DNA of 16,884 bases. It comes from DATLFI01 sp035524895 (lineage in GTDB: Bacteria; Acidobacteriota; Thermoanaerobaculia; Multivoradales; Multivoraceae). How positions within the stretch are numbered: position 1 is the first letter of the stretch; each line of letters begins with the position of its first letter. The notes below the pieces were generated by a model. The model was not told where the DNA came from. It did not search any database and saw only the letters and a list, made by a program, of their open reading frames with translations. Made by a program: the position numbers and the translations under genes. Shown one piece after another: positions 7,650-14,656 of the stretch. The stretch spans positions 1-16,884 of the forward strand of contig DATLFI010000437.1 of the NCBI GenBank assembly GCA_035524895.1, in the 5' to 3' direction.

Positions 7650-7973
7650 TTACTTCGCTGGACGATCCTCCGACTGCAAGCCGGCGATCGCCGACCTGGT
7701 CACACGGATCTTGACGTTGTCTGCGATCTTGAGCTGGATCGCGGTGGGCTCCACGCTCGAGACTTCACCGAAGATGCCGCCGGTGGTGACCACGCGATCG
7801 CCCTTCTGCAGCGCGTCGATGGTGCGCTGCAGCTGTTGCTGCCTCCGCCGCATCGGCAGGATGGCGACGAAGTAGAAGATGCCGACGATCAGCACCAGCG
7901 GCATGAACTGCATCCACACGGGAGGCGGGGCCGCCGTCTGCGCGACGACGGAGAGTGATGCCCAGCTGATCAA
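7650..7973 (-). CDS. yajC: YajC, Sec translocon accessory subunit
   Basis: YajC is a small single-span inner-membrane protein associated with SecDF. The 107-residue product has an N-terminal hydrophobic segment (about 19-40, WMQFMPLVLIVGIFYFVAIL) followed at once by PMRRRQQQ and a cytoplasmic SH3-like domain with GDRVVTTGGIFGEV, the family hallmark. The start codon is TTG at 7973. It is chosen because GAGGAG lies 8 nt upstream and the distance to the membrane helix is normal. An ATG 8 nt upstream is out of frame and opens a 3-codon reading frame whose TGA overlaps the TTG. The leader contains a 20-bp tandem repeat. Order tgt-yajC-secD-secF is as in many proteobacteria. Confidence 0.94.
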   Translation of the reverse strand: MISWASLSVVAQTAAPPPVWMQFMPLVLIVGIFYFVAILPMRRRQQQLQRTIDALQKGDRVVTTGGIFGEVSSVEPTAIQLKIADNVKIRVTRSAIAGLQSEDRPAK

Positions 7974-7983
7974 GACGTCATCT

Positions 7984-8023
7984 CCTCAGAAAACCCTGAA
8001 AATCCTCAGAAGACACTGAAAAC
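7984..8023. repeat. 20-bp tandem repeat with phased A-tracts in the yajC leader
   Basis: Two adjacent 20-bp units (7984-8003 and 8004-8023) match at 17 of 20 positions. Each contains two roughly 10-bp half-units ending in an A-tract, so plus-strand A-tracts fall near 7990, 7999, 8010 (interrupted by a G) and 8019. In the yajC mRNA these are U-tracts, and the CTGAGGA of the second copy duplicates the real ribosome site. It lies in the 160-bp tgt-yajC gap, which shows no clear promoter or terminator. Confidence 0.7.
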
Positions 8024-8133
8024 CGGTGGAACTCTGGAGCTGGTGGCGGGGCCTTCCGTCCAGCCTCGACCCGCCTCGGAATCCCAACCCCGGCGGGCAC
8101 CCGTCTCTCGTCGCCGCCGGACGATTCGGGCGC

Positions 8134-9306
8134 TCACCGACCGCCCGGCCGCTGCGGCGGCTCGTGCTGCGGCCCGCCGGCGCTCGAGGATCTCGGTTGC
8201 GGTGGGGAGGGTGGGGCGGCCGGAAGATCCGTCCTGCCGAGCTCCAGAGCTTCTCTGAGTCGACCCATGAAGTCAAGGTAGAAGCGGACGTTGTGCACCG
8301 TAGCGAGGACCTCGGCGGTGATCTCGCCGGCACGGAAGAGGTGGTGCAGGAAAGCTCGGCTCGTGGTCCGGCAGGTCGAGCAGTCGCAGCTCTCGTCGAG
8401 GGGACGGGTGTCCTCGCGAAACGTGCCGTTGTGGATCCGGACCACGCCCTCCCGAGTGAACAGGTAGCCGTGGCGGGCGTTGCGCGAGGGCAGAACGCAG
8501 TCGAACAGGTCGATGCCGGCCGCCACCGCCCGCACGATGTCGTCGGGCGTTCCCACCCCCATCAGATAGCGCGGCCGATCGACCGGCAGCAACGGTGCGA
8601 CCTGGTCGACCACTTCTCTGGCGCGCTCTTTCGGCTCGCCGACGCTGACCCCGCCGATCGCATAGCCGTCGAGCTCCAGCTCGCGGAGCTCCTCGACGGC
8701 GCGCCGTCGCAGGCCCGGGTAGAAGCTGCCCTGGACGATGCCGAAGACCAGGGTGTGGTGCGCAGGCAGGCGGTCTTTCTCTTCCTTCGCGCGCCGAGCC
8801 CAGGCCAGCGTGCGCTCTAGCGAGACAGCGGCCTCGCCCTCGCTCACCGGCCACGCCGTGCACTCGTCGAGCACCATGGCGACGTCGACGCCCATGGCGA
8901 CCTGGTCACGCACGACGCCTTCGGGCTCGAAGCGAAGCAGGCGTCCGTCGTGCGGGCTACGGAACGTGACTCCCCCGTCGTCGACCCGACGCAGACCCGT
9001 CAGACTCCAGATCTGGAAGCCCCCGCTGTCGGTGAGGATCGGTCCGGTCCAGCCGGTGAAGCGGTGGAGACCGCCGAGGCCCGCGATCTGCTCGACGCCC
9101 GGTCGCAGGCTCAGGTGAAAGAGATTCGCCAGCATCACCTGGGCTCCGGTCTCGCGCAACTGCGCGGGCCCGAGGCCCTTGACCGCCCCCAAGGTGCCCA
9201 CCGGCATGAACGCGGGGGTCTCGACCACGCCATGGGCTGTGCGCAGTCTTCCGCGCCGCGCGGCTCCCGCAGAGCGGAGCACCTCGAAGATCGGGGGCGC
9301 GGTCAA
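8134..9306 (-). CDS. tgt: Queuine tRNA-ribosyltransferase (TGT)
   Basis: TGT swaps the guanine at position 34 of GUN-anticodon tRNAs (Asp, Asn, His, Tyr) for preQ1 in queuosine synthesis. The 390-residue product has DSGGFQ (93-98, D93 the general acid/base), VQGSFYPGLR (191-200), GGVSVGEP (218-225), the nucleophile D269 within FDCVLPSRNARHG, and the zinc site C307, C309, C312, H338. Spacings match E. coli TGT with a +5 offset. A Pro/Ser-rich tail of about 30 residues extends beyond the usual end. The first in-frame start that keeps the N-terminal strand is TTG at 9306, which has no visible Shine-Dalgarno. The only alternative start, a GTG 8 codons later, is no better. The lolA stop lies 22 nt upstream, so translational coupling is likely. 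Confidence 0.95.
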   Translation of the reverse strand: MTAPPIFEVLRSAGAARRGRLRTAHGVVETPAFMPVGTLGAVKGLGPAQLRETGAQVMLANLFHLSLRPGVEQIAGLGGLHRFTGWTGPILTDSGGFQIWSLTGLRRVDDGGVTFRSPHDGRLLRFEPEGVVRDQVAMGVDVAMVLDECTAWPVSEGEAAVSLERTLAWARRAKEEKDRLPAHHTLVFGIVQGSFYPGLRRRAVEELRELELDGYAIGGVSVGEPKERAREVVDQVAPLLPVDRPRYLMGVGTPDDIVRAVAAGIDLFDCVLPSRNARHGYLFTREGVVRIHNGTFREDTRPLDESCDCSTCRTTSRAFLHHLFRAGEITAEVLATVHNVRFYLDFMGRLREALELGRTDLPAAPPSPPQPRSSSAGGPQHEPPQRPGGR

Positions 9307-9328
9307 GGGGAGGTGGCGCGCGAAGCCG

Positions 9329-10111
9329 TCATCGGCCGCGCTGTCTGAGATCGAGCGTGTCGACCTCGACGCCGGCGGGCAGGACGACCTCGAATCGAGA
9401 CTCGGGAATGTCGCCGTTGACCTCGAGGTGCTCGAACCTGTACTCGGTGACGTCCCCGCCCTTCTCGACGTAGCGGACCCGTGTCGGCAGGAAGCTCTTG
9501 CCGTCGATCCACATCTCCATCGACTGGAGGCGCTTGCGCACGCTCTCGTAGCGCGGCAGCAGCGTGAGGTGGTAGGGCTCCCCCGCTTGCTCCGGAAACT
9601 CCGCGGCCACCGAGAAGTACTTCATCAGTGTCTCGAGCGACCCAGCAGCGCCGAGATACTTGAATACCTGCTCGCTGATACGGCCGATCGAGACACTCTC
9701 CGCTCGCCGCTCTTCCGGGTAGTAGGTGAGCATCTCCTCGCCGCGGATCGTCATGATCCGCGGCTCCGGAGCCTCGTACTCCCAGCGGACGCGGTCAGGC
9801 GCCTTGTACAGGAACAACCCGCGGGAGTCATGCGGCTCGACCAGAAGCTCGCTCTCCTTGTGCTGCGTGAAGCGCGCCCGCATGGTGTCGAGGTTCGCCT
9901 GTTCCTTCTTGACCCGGTCGACCAGGGCGTCGAGACGCTCCCGATGCGTCAGCCCCGCGGCGTTGGGATCGGCCAAGACCGCGTCGTCGGCCGAGGCGGT
10001 GGCTCCGAGTCCGAGGACGAGGACGAGGACGAGCCAGGAAACCAGCAACCAGGCGGCCCGCTGGCGGGTCGGTTGGGGGCGGCGGGCATCCGTGGCGAGC
10101 GTCGTTGGCAT
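9329..10111 (-). CDS. lolA: LolA-family periplasmic lipoprotein carrier
   Basis: LolA ferries lipoproteins from the LolCDE transporter across the periplasm to the outer membrane. The 260-residue product starts at an ATG (10111) with AGAGGA 7 nt upstream; a longer TTG-initiated form lacks this site. Residues 1-41 form a signal peptide: Arg-rich start, a Leu/Val-rich core at about 20-36, and an ATASA cleavage site. The mature protein has the expected pattern: an N-terminal helix with NLDTMRARFTQ, then SRGLFLYKAPDRVRWEYEAPEP and EEMLTYYPEERR, the strands lining the hydrophobic cavity. It is a little longer than E. coli LolA (about 204 with signal). A related family of LolA-like outer-membrane carriers is possible, so the exact substrate is inferred. 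Confidence 0.85.
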   Translation of the reverse strand: MPTTLATDARRPQPTRQRAAWLLVSWLVLVLVLGLGATASADDAVLADPNAAGLTHRERLDALVDRVKKEQANLDTMRARFTQHKESELLVEPHDSRGLFLYKAPDRVRWEYEAPEPRIMTIRGEEMLTYYPEERRAESVSIGRISEQVFKYLGAAGSLETLMKYFSVAAEFPEQAGEPYHLTLLPRYESVRKRLQSMEMWIDGKSFLPTRVRYVEKGGDVTEYRFEHLEVNGDIPESRFEVVLPAGVEVDTLDLRQRGR

Positions 10112-10162
10112 GTAGTAATCCTCTGAGAGCAAGCGTCCTCGACGCGCCCGAGCCGGGCAATC

Positions 10163-10182
10163 GTAGGGTGGCCACCTCCTAC
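10163..10182. promoter_or_regulatory. Inverted repeat in the lolA / FYDLN divergent gap
   Basis: GTAGG (10163-10167) and CCTAC (10178-10182) flank a perfect GTGGCCAC palindrome (10168-10175), with a 2-nt offset on one side. It sits about 50 bp upstream of the lolA start and about 35 bp upstream of the -35 box of the plus-strand promoter. It could be an operator shared by the two divergent genes. No lolA promoter with good boxes is visible in the gap. Confidence 0.3.
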
Positions 10183-10216
10183 GCGCAAGCGACTCGCCGC
10201 GCGGGGTGGCCTTCTG

Positions 10217-10246
10217 TTGACACGTTTTTCAACCGGGTGCTACCTT
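10217..10246 (+). promoter_or_regulatory. Sigma70-like promoter for the FYDLN-type gene
   Basis: A perfect TTGACA (10217-10222), an 18-bp spacer, and TACCTT (10241-10246) preceded by TGC occur here. Predicted transcription start is near 10253, giving a leader of about 70 nt. The layout matches the pilM promoter at 2223-2252. Confidence 0.65.
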
Positions 10247-10323
10247 CTCGCATTCCTCGCGGTGGCGCTCCGCGCTCCGCGTACCTCACCATCTTCCAAC
10301 ACAAGCAGCGGAGCCGTACCGGC

Positions 10324-10641
10324 ATGGCCCAGCTCGGTGACAAGTTCGAATGCGACGACTGCGGCATCAAGGTCTACGACCTCGGCCGGCCGCAGGCGCT
10401 CTGTCCGCGCTGCGGCCGTGACTTGAAGTCGTTGCAACCGAAGCGGAAGGTCGTGGAGCCCGCCCCGCGCGCGCGACCGGAGCCGGTGGTAGAGGAACCC
10501 GCCGCCGAGGAACCCGCCGCCGAGGAAACAGCCGAGACCGAGGTGGTCGACGACGACCTGGTAGCCGACGACGAGCTCGAGCTGGTCGAAGCTGACGCGG
10601 AAGACGAAGAGGAAGAGGCCGACCTCGACGACGAGGAGTAG
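10324..10641 (+). CDS. FYDLN-type zinc-ribbon protein with acidic tail
   Basis: This 105-residue protein resembles the FYDLN acid domain family (TIGR02300 type), found mainly in alpha- and deltaproteobacteria and of unknown function. The N-terminus carries two cysteine pairs, C10-x2-C13 and C27-x2-C30, around the family motif, here VYDLG instead of FYDLN. This forms a probable zinc ribbon. From about residue 50 the protein is low-complexity: a twice-repeated EEPAA (a 15-bp perfect DNA duplication at 10492-10521), then a strongly acidic tail to the end. The ATG at 10324 is chosen because the motif follows directly and GGAG lies 10 nt upstream. It is transcribed from its own promoter, divergent from lolA. 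A role in RNA or protein contacts is plausible but not shown. Confidence 0.85.
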   Translation: MAQLGDKFECDDCGIKVYDLGRPQALCPRCGRDLKSLQPKRKVVEPAPRARPEPVVEEPAAEEPAAEETAETEVVDDDLVADDELELVEADAEDEEEEADLDDEE

Positions 10642-10772
10642 CGATCCCACGAGGACCGCGCAGCGCTGCGGCCTGCCGCGCCGCGTCGACCTGCGCTCCC
10701 GAAGGACGGCTCACCACTCTGACGGTGGACGGTGTGCGGCGCGCGAGTCGGGCCGCGTCCGCCGCGGCAGTT

Positions 10773-10780
10773 GCTACGAT
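10773..10780 (+). promoter_or_regulatory. Extended -10-like element just before the Lon-N gene
   Basis: TGCTACGAT (10772-10780) matches an extended -10 box and shares TGCTAC with the two stronger promoters in the window. No good -35 lies 17-18 bp upstream. If used, transcription would begin only a few bases before the ATG at 10790, giving a nearly leaderless mRNA. The lack of a Shine-Dalgarno before that ATG is consistent with this. Confidence 0.4.
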
Positions 10781-10789
10781 CGCGCGCGG

Positions 10790-11458
10790 ATGACGCAGAT
10801 TCGACTACCACTGTTCCCTTTGCCGGGAGTGGTCCACTTCCCGCGCACCGAGCTTCGCCTCCACGTCTTCGAGCCGCGCTATCGGCAGCTCCTGCGCGAC
10901 CTCGAAGCGCTGCCGGCGAGCGAGCGCTGGGTGGGCATGGTGCTGATCGCGCCGGGGGGGAGCCAGCGGCCGCGACCGATCTTGAGCCCGGGCACGGCGG
11001 CGCGATTGATGCAGGTGGAACGCCTGCCGGATGGGCGCTCGAACATCCTCCTGGTGGGTGGGTTTCGCTTCGAGATCCGGGCCGAGATCGACGGCGCCCC
11101 CTACCGGCGCGCGGAGGTCGGCTCGATCGAAGAGGCTCCTCTCGACGAGGACTCGCCAGCCGTCCGGACTTTGCGCTCGGCTCTGTGCGGAGCCGGCCGC
11201 GCGCTCCAACGCGAGCTGGGCGAGCGCTCCTCCATCTCGGCCGAGCGGCTCGTCGACCTTGCCGCCGGCCCATTCGAGCTACTGGTCAACGGTCTCGCCA
11301 CGGAGCTGGACCTCTCGCCGCTGCAGAAGCTCGAGCTCCTTCGGCGAGGGCTTCCCAGCCGAGGCCGTGACTTGCACGCTCTGCTGCAGGGTCGAGTGCA
11401 GATGCTCGACCTGCTCCGCCCGCTGCGCGCCCTCGCCACCCGGCCGGAGCTGAACTGA
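10790..11458 (+). CDS. Stand-alone Lon N-terminal (substrate-binding) domain protein
   Basis: This 222-residue cytoplasmic protein contains only the LON substrate-binding domain (PF02190/COG2802 type) without the AAA+ ATPase or protease of Lon. The start RLPLFPLPGVVHFPRTELRLHVFEPRYRQLL (residues 5-35) is the family signature. The strand pattern continues through SNILLVGGFRFEIRAEI, and a helical bundle follows (about 130-215). Its substrate is unknown; the fold is used for peptide or protein binding in Lon and cereblon-type proteins. The ATG at 10790 lacks a Shine-Dalgarno. The gene is co-directional with the HD gene 37 nt downstream, probably one operon. Confidence 0.88.
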   Translation: MTQIRLPLFPLPGVVHFPRTELRLHVFEPRYRQLLRDLEALPASERWVGMVLIAPGGSQRPRPILSPGTAARLMQVERLPDGRSNILLVGGFRFEIRAEIDGAPYRRAEVGSIEEAPLDEDSPAVRTLRSALCGAGRALQRELGERSSISAERLVDLAAGPFELLVNGLATELDLSPLQKLELLRRGLPSRGRDLHALLQGRVQMLDLLRPLRALATRPELN

Positions 11459-11495
11459 CCGGGCCCGGGTAGCTGCCGCGGAGCAAAGATTCGAG

Positions 11496-12701
11496 ATGCT
11501 CGCCGAGCTCACGTTCCGTGACCCGGTGCACGGCTTCGTGCGCGCGGACTCTCTAGAGGCGGATCTGGTCGCCTCGCGGCCGATGCAGCGGCTGCGTTTC
11601 ATCCGCCAGCTCGGCCTGGCTCCCCTGGTGTTTCCCGGTGCGGAGCACTCCCGCTTCAGCCATGCCCTCGGGGTGATGCACCTCGCGGGACGGCTCTACG
11701 ACGCCCTGGCCACGCGCTCGAGCGGCGCCCTCGACCCGTCGCCACGTTGCACCGACCGGCGCACGCTGCGGGCCGCGGCGCTGCTCCACGATGTCGGCCA
11801 CGCACCGTTCAGCCACACCGCCGAGGAGCTGTTCGACGAGCCCATCGACCACGAAGAGATGTCGCGAAGGCTGCTGCACGGCCCGGAGATCCGCAGCTCG
11901 TTCGCTCGCCACGATTTGGAGCTCGAGCCGGTGATCGAGCTCCTGGCCGGCGGCGGGGCCGGTTCCAGTCGGCTTCTGGCACAGGCCCTGTCGGGAGAGC
12001 TCGACGTCGACAAGATGGACTATCTCCTGCGCGACAGCCTGTTCTGCGGCGTCGAGTACGGCCGCTTCGACCTCGAGCGCCTGCTCGACACCGTGCTGCC
12101 GATCGAGGACCCCGAGACCGGCGAGTGGGGCATCGGCGTCGACGCGGGCGGGGTGCACGCGCTCGAGGCTCTGGTCCTGGCCCGCTACTACATGTTCACG
12201 CAGGTGTACTTCAACGTCACGGTCAAGGTGCTCGAGCTGCACTTGAACCAGTGGCTGACCGAGAGCGGTGTCCGCTGGAGCGCCGACCCTGAGCGATTCA
12301 TGGAGCAGGACGACGTCTGGGTGCACAGCCGACTGCGGACGTCGCGGAGCCCCCACGCGCGAGCTCTACTCGAGCGCGAGCGCTACCAGCTCGCAGCCCA
12401 GACGCGCGAGCACCTCTCGCCCAAAGAGGCGGCTCGCTTCGAGCAGGCGCTCGTGCCGCTGAAGACACGGTTCGGCGACCAGCTCCTGATCTCGCGATCG
12501 TCCAAGGACTCACACCGCCTGCGTCGAAGTCGCCTGCTGGTGCGCCACGAAGACGGCAGCCTGGAGCCGATGGCCGAGGCCAGCCGATTCATCCGCCACC
12601 TCGACCGCATCGAGCAGTTCCGCGTCTACAGCGCCCGCGCGATCCGAGACGAGGTGAGCAGAGCGCTGGCCGACGATCCCGCCACGAAAGCCGGTGGATG
12701 A
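11496..12701 (+). CDS. HD-domain phosphohydrolase, SAMHD1/dGTPase-like (COG1078 type)
   Basis: The 401-residue product matches the HD phosphohydrolase family that includes SAMHD1 and bacterial dNTP triphosphohydrolases. The metal-site residues are in order: H56 (in RFSHALGV), H98-D99 (LLHDVGHAPFSHT), and D172 followed by K173 (LDVDKMDYLLRDS), the same DVDKxDY pattern as around D311 of SAMHD1. DPVHG near the N-terminus (residues 9-13) is typical of COG1078. The family commonly hydrolyses dNTPs to nucleoside plus triphosphate, but the substrate here is not readable from sequence. The start is ATG at 11496, with a weak GGAG 12 nt upstream. It follows the Lon-N gene by 37 nt and ends in a 13-bp tandem duplication. 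It is convergent with trmB. Confidence 0.9.
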   Translation: MLAELTFRDPVHGFVRADSLEADLVASRPMQRLRFIRQLGLAPLVFPGAEHSRFSHALGVMHLAGRLYDALATRSSGALDPSPRCTDRRTLRAAALLHDVGHAPFSHTAEELFDEPIDHEEMSRRLLHGPEIRSSFARHDLELEPVIELLAGGGAGSSRLLAQALSGELDVDKMDYLLRDSLFCGVEYGRFDLERLLDTVLPIEDPETGEWGIGVDAGGVHALEALVLARYYMFTQVYFNVTVKVLELHLNQWLTESGVRWSADPERFMEQDDVWVHSRLRTSRSPHARALLERERYQLAAQTREHLSPKEAARFEQALVPLKTRFGDQLLISRSSKDSHRLRRSRLLVRHEDGSLEPMAEASRFIRHLDRIEQFRVYSARAIRDEVSRALADDPATKAGG

Positions 12702-12717
12702 GGACGGTGGATGAGGA
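12692..12717. repeat. 13-bp perfect tandem duplication at the HD gene stop
   Basis: CGGTGGATGAGGA occurs twice in direct succession (12692-12704 and 12705-12717). The HD stop codon TGA (12699-12701) lies in the first copy, so the duplication does not alter the protein. It looks like a recent replication-slippage event. Confidence 0.85.
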
Positions 12718-12744
12718 ACGGGGTCGAGGGAGCGGGCGCAGATC

Positions 12745-12766
12745 CCCGCGCGCAGCCTCACGCGGG
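12745..12766. terminator. Possible bidirectional hairpin between convergent genes
   Basis: CCCGCG (12745-12750) and CGCGGG (12761-12766) form a perfect 6-bp stem with a 10-nt loop in the 76-bp gap between the converging HD and trmB genes. No T-tract is present on either side, so it is only a weak terminator candidate. Its position is the main support. Confidence 0.3.
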
Positions 12767-12777
12767 TTCACCACGGG

Positions 12778-13545
12778 CTAGGCCTCCCGGATGTCTGCTG
12801 CTGCCGTGGCTTCCTGCTGAACCGGCTGTCGCCACGCCACCAGCACGTCCCGCGCCCCCTCGGGATGGAGTAGCCGGTCGCCACCAGCGCCGGCCGCGTC
12901 GAGCGTTGCGATGAGTCGCCGGATGGGACGCCCCACGGCCACGTACTTGGCCTCGTAGTTGGTGCGCGGCCCTTCGGGCCACGATCCCTCGACGAGCTCC
13001 ACCCGCAGCAGCGGGTGGCCGCGCAGGACTTCTTCTACCCGCGCCGCGTACTCGAGATGGTCGCTCGCGAAGTACAGCTTTCCGCCCTGCTCCAGGGCGC
13101 CCAGCAGCAGGTCCAAGGTGTCTGCGTCGAACAGCCGGCGCTTCTGGTGCCGCGCCTTGGGCCACGGATCCGGAAAGTAGACGTGGACCGCGCGAGCAAA
13201 AGCGCGTGGGAGCAACACGTCCAGGGTGTAGAGCGCTTCCGCTTGCAGCAGCACGACGTTGGCCAGCCCTCGCCGCGTAGCGCGGCGGGCCGCCAAACGG
13301 AAGAACTCTGCCACCAGCTCGATGCCCAGGAACCGCACCGCTGGCTCGGAGGCAGCGCGAGCCAGCAGGTACCGGCCCTTGCCGAAGCCCAGCTCGACCT
13401 CCCAGGTTCCGCTCGTCGCGATCTCTTCGCCGAGTCTCGCCGCGGCCGAGCCGACGGCGCCCGAAGGCGGCTGCGATCCAGGCTCGCGGCCGAGGTGAAG
13501 GCAGGCCGCGATGGCCTGCGGCTGGAACGAGCCGCGGGCCCGCAT
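12778..13545 (-). CDS. trmB: tRNA (guanine-N7-)-methyltransferase TrmB
   Basis: TrmB uses S-adenosylmethionine to make m7G46 in the tRNA variable loop. The 255-residue product has SAM motif I ELGFGKGRYLLARA (51-64), the GIEL acidic loop (74-77), the hallmark VYFPDPWPKARHQKRRL (122-138), and TNYEAK (195-200) for tRNA/guanine binding. There is an N-terminal lead of about 45 residues and a C-terminal extension of about 50 past the usual end. The ATG at 13545 has GGAG 5 nt upstream and is preferred over a longer open frame that would run into the manC-type gene. It follows that gene by 31 nt, so the two are probably co-transcribed though functionally unrelated. Confidence 0.95.
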   Translation of the reverse strand: MRARGSFQPQAIAACLHLGREPGSQPPSGAVGSAAARLGEEIATSGTWEVELGFGKGRYLLARAASEPAVRFLGIELVAEFFRLAARRATRRGLANVVLLQAEALYTLDVLLPRAFARAVHVYFPDPWPKARHQKRRLFDADTLDLLLGALEQGGKLYFASDHLEYAARVEEVLRGHPLLRVELVEGSWPEGPRTNYEAKYVAVGRPIRRLIATLDAAGAGGDRLLHPEGARDVLVAWRQPVQQEATAAADIREA

Positions 13546-13576
13546 CAGAGCTCCGCTCTCGTCACAGCGGATCTCG

Positions 13577-14647
13577 TCACAGCAGGTCGCGACGACCGGC
13601 GCGCTCGAGCTCGGCGACGATCCTTCGCACGTCTTGACTGCGCTCGCGAGGCAGCACCAGCACCGCGTCGCCGCTCCGCACCACGACCAGCCCGTCGACG
13701 CCCAACACCGCGATGGTTCCAGCGTCGGAGAAGAGGACGTTGTCGCGCGCGTCCAGCGCGAGCACGTCGCCTCGCACGTGATTGCCGCGTTCGTCCGCGG
13801 GGAGCGTCCCCGCCAGGGCCTCCCAGGACCCGAGGTCGCTCCAACCGCAGCGGAGCGGCAAGGTGAGGACATCGCCGGTTCCCAGGCGCTCCATCACGCC
13901 GTGGTCGATGGACACCGCCGGCAGGGCCGCATAGATCAGGGCTTCGGCCACGGCATCGAGCCCGCCTGCGCGAACCTTGCCGACCGCCCGGTGGATCTCG
14001 GGCTGGTGCGCGGCGAGGTGCGCGAGCAGCACCTCGGGCGCAAACACGAAGATGCCGGCGTTCCAGAGATGGCGGCCGCTCGCGGCGAAACGCCTGGCGG
14101 TCTCGGCGTCGGGCTTCTCGTAGAAGCGGGTCACTGCCACGGCCTCGGCTTCGGCCGGCGCTGGCTCGGCGAGCTCGAGGTAGCCGAAGCCCGTCTCGGG
14201 GCGCTCTGGCGGCACTCCGAGCGTGACCACGCAGCGCCGCTCCATGGCGGCGTTCGCCGCAGCCTCGAGAGCGTCGCGGAACGCCTCGGCGTCGGCGACG
14301 TGGTGGTCCGAGGGCAGCACTGCGACCGGCAGGGAGTCGTCCGCGCGCGGCATACGGGCGAGCGTCCAGGCGATGGCGGGTGCCGTGTTACGGCTTTCGG
14401 GCTCGGCGATGATCCGCTCGGGCGAGAGCTCCGAAAGCTCGCGCTCGATCGCGCTCCGCAGCTCGACCGTCGTGCTCACCCATTGCGCCTCGGTCGGCGT
14501 CAACGGCGCAAGCCGCTCGAGCGTGCGCCGCAGCAGGCTGGCGCCGCCGGCGATCGGCAGGAGCTGCTTTGGCCGGTCGCGCCGCGACAGTGGCCAGAAG
14601 CGGCTGCCGCTGCCGCCGGCGAGAACGAGAGCGCGGAGCTGAGGCAT
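13577..14647 (-). CDS. manC: Mannose-1-phosphate guanylyltransferase (GDP-mannose pyrophosphorylase)
   Basis: This enzyme joins GTP and mannose-1-phosphate to give GDP-mannose for polysaccharide and glycan synthesis. The 356-residue product has the nucleotide-binding signature LAGGSGSRFWPLSRRDRPKQLLP (9-31), RNTAPAIAW, VLPSDHHV, the sugar-phosphate motif FYEKP, WNAGIFVF, SIDHGVME and GWSDLGSWEAL, all in family order. It ends after a short left-handed beta-helix-like segment. The phosphomannose isomerase domain of long bifunctional forms is absent. The start is ATG at 14647, with a GGAGAG ribosome site lying within a 12-bp palindrome (14657-14668). It follows the deiodinase-like gene by 59 nt. 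No glycosyltransferase genes are nearby in the window to show which polymer it feeds. Confidence 0.93.
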   Translation of the reverse strand: MPQLRALVLAGGSGSRFWPLSRRDRPKQLLPIAGGASLLRRTLERLAPLTPTEAQWVSTTVELRSAIERELSELSPERIIAEPESRNTAPAIAWTLARMPRADDSLPVAVLPSDHHVADAEAFRDALEAAANAAMERRCVVTLGVPPERPETGFGYLELAEPAPAEAEAVAVTRFYEKPDAETARRFAASGRHLWNAGIFVFAPEVLLAHLAAHQPEIHRAVGKVRAGGLDAVAEALIYAALPAVSIDHGVMERLGTGDVLTLPLRCGWSDLGSWEALAGTLPADERGNHVRGDVLALDARDNVLFSDAGTIAVLGVDGLVVVRSGDAVLVLPRERSQDVRRIVAELERAGRRDLL

Positions 14648-14656
14648 CGGGACAGT

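Noticed and set aside
11496..12701. Phage-defence island around the HD protein
   Set aside because: Neighbours are housekeeping or conserved single-copy-type genes (trmB, Lon-N domain). No defence, toxin or mobile genes are visible.
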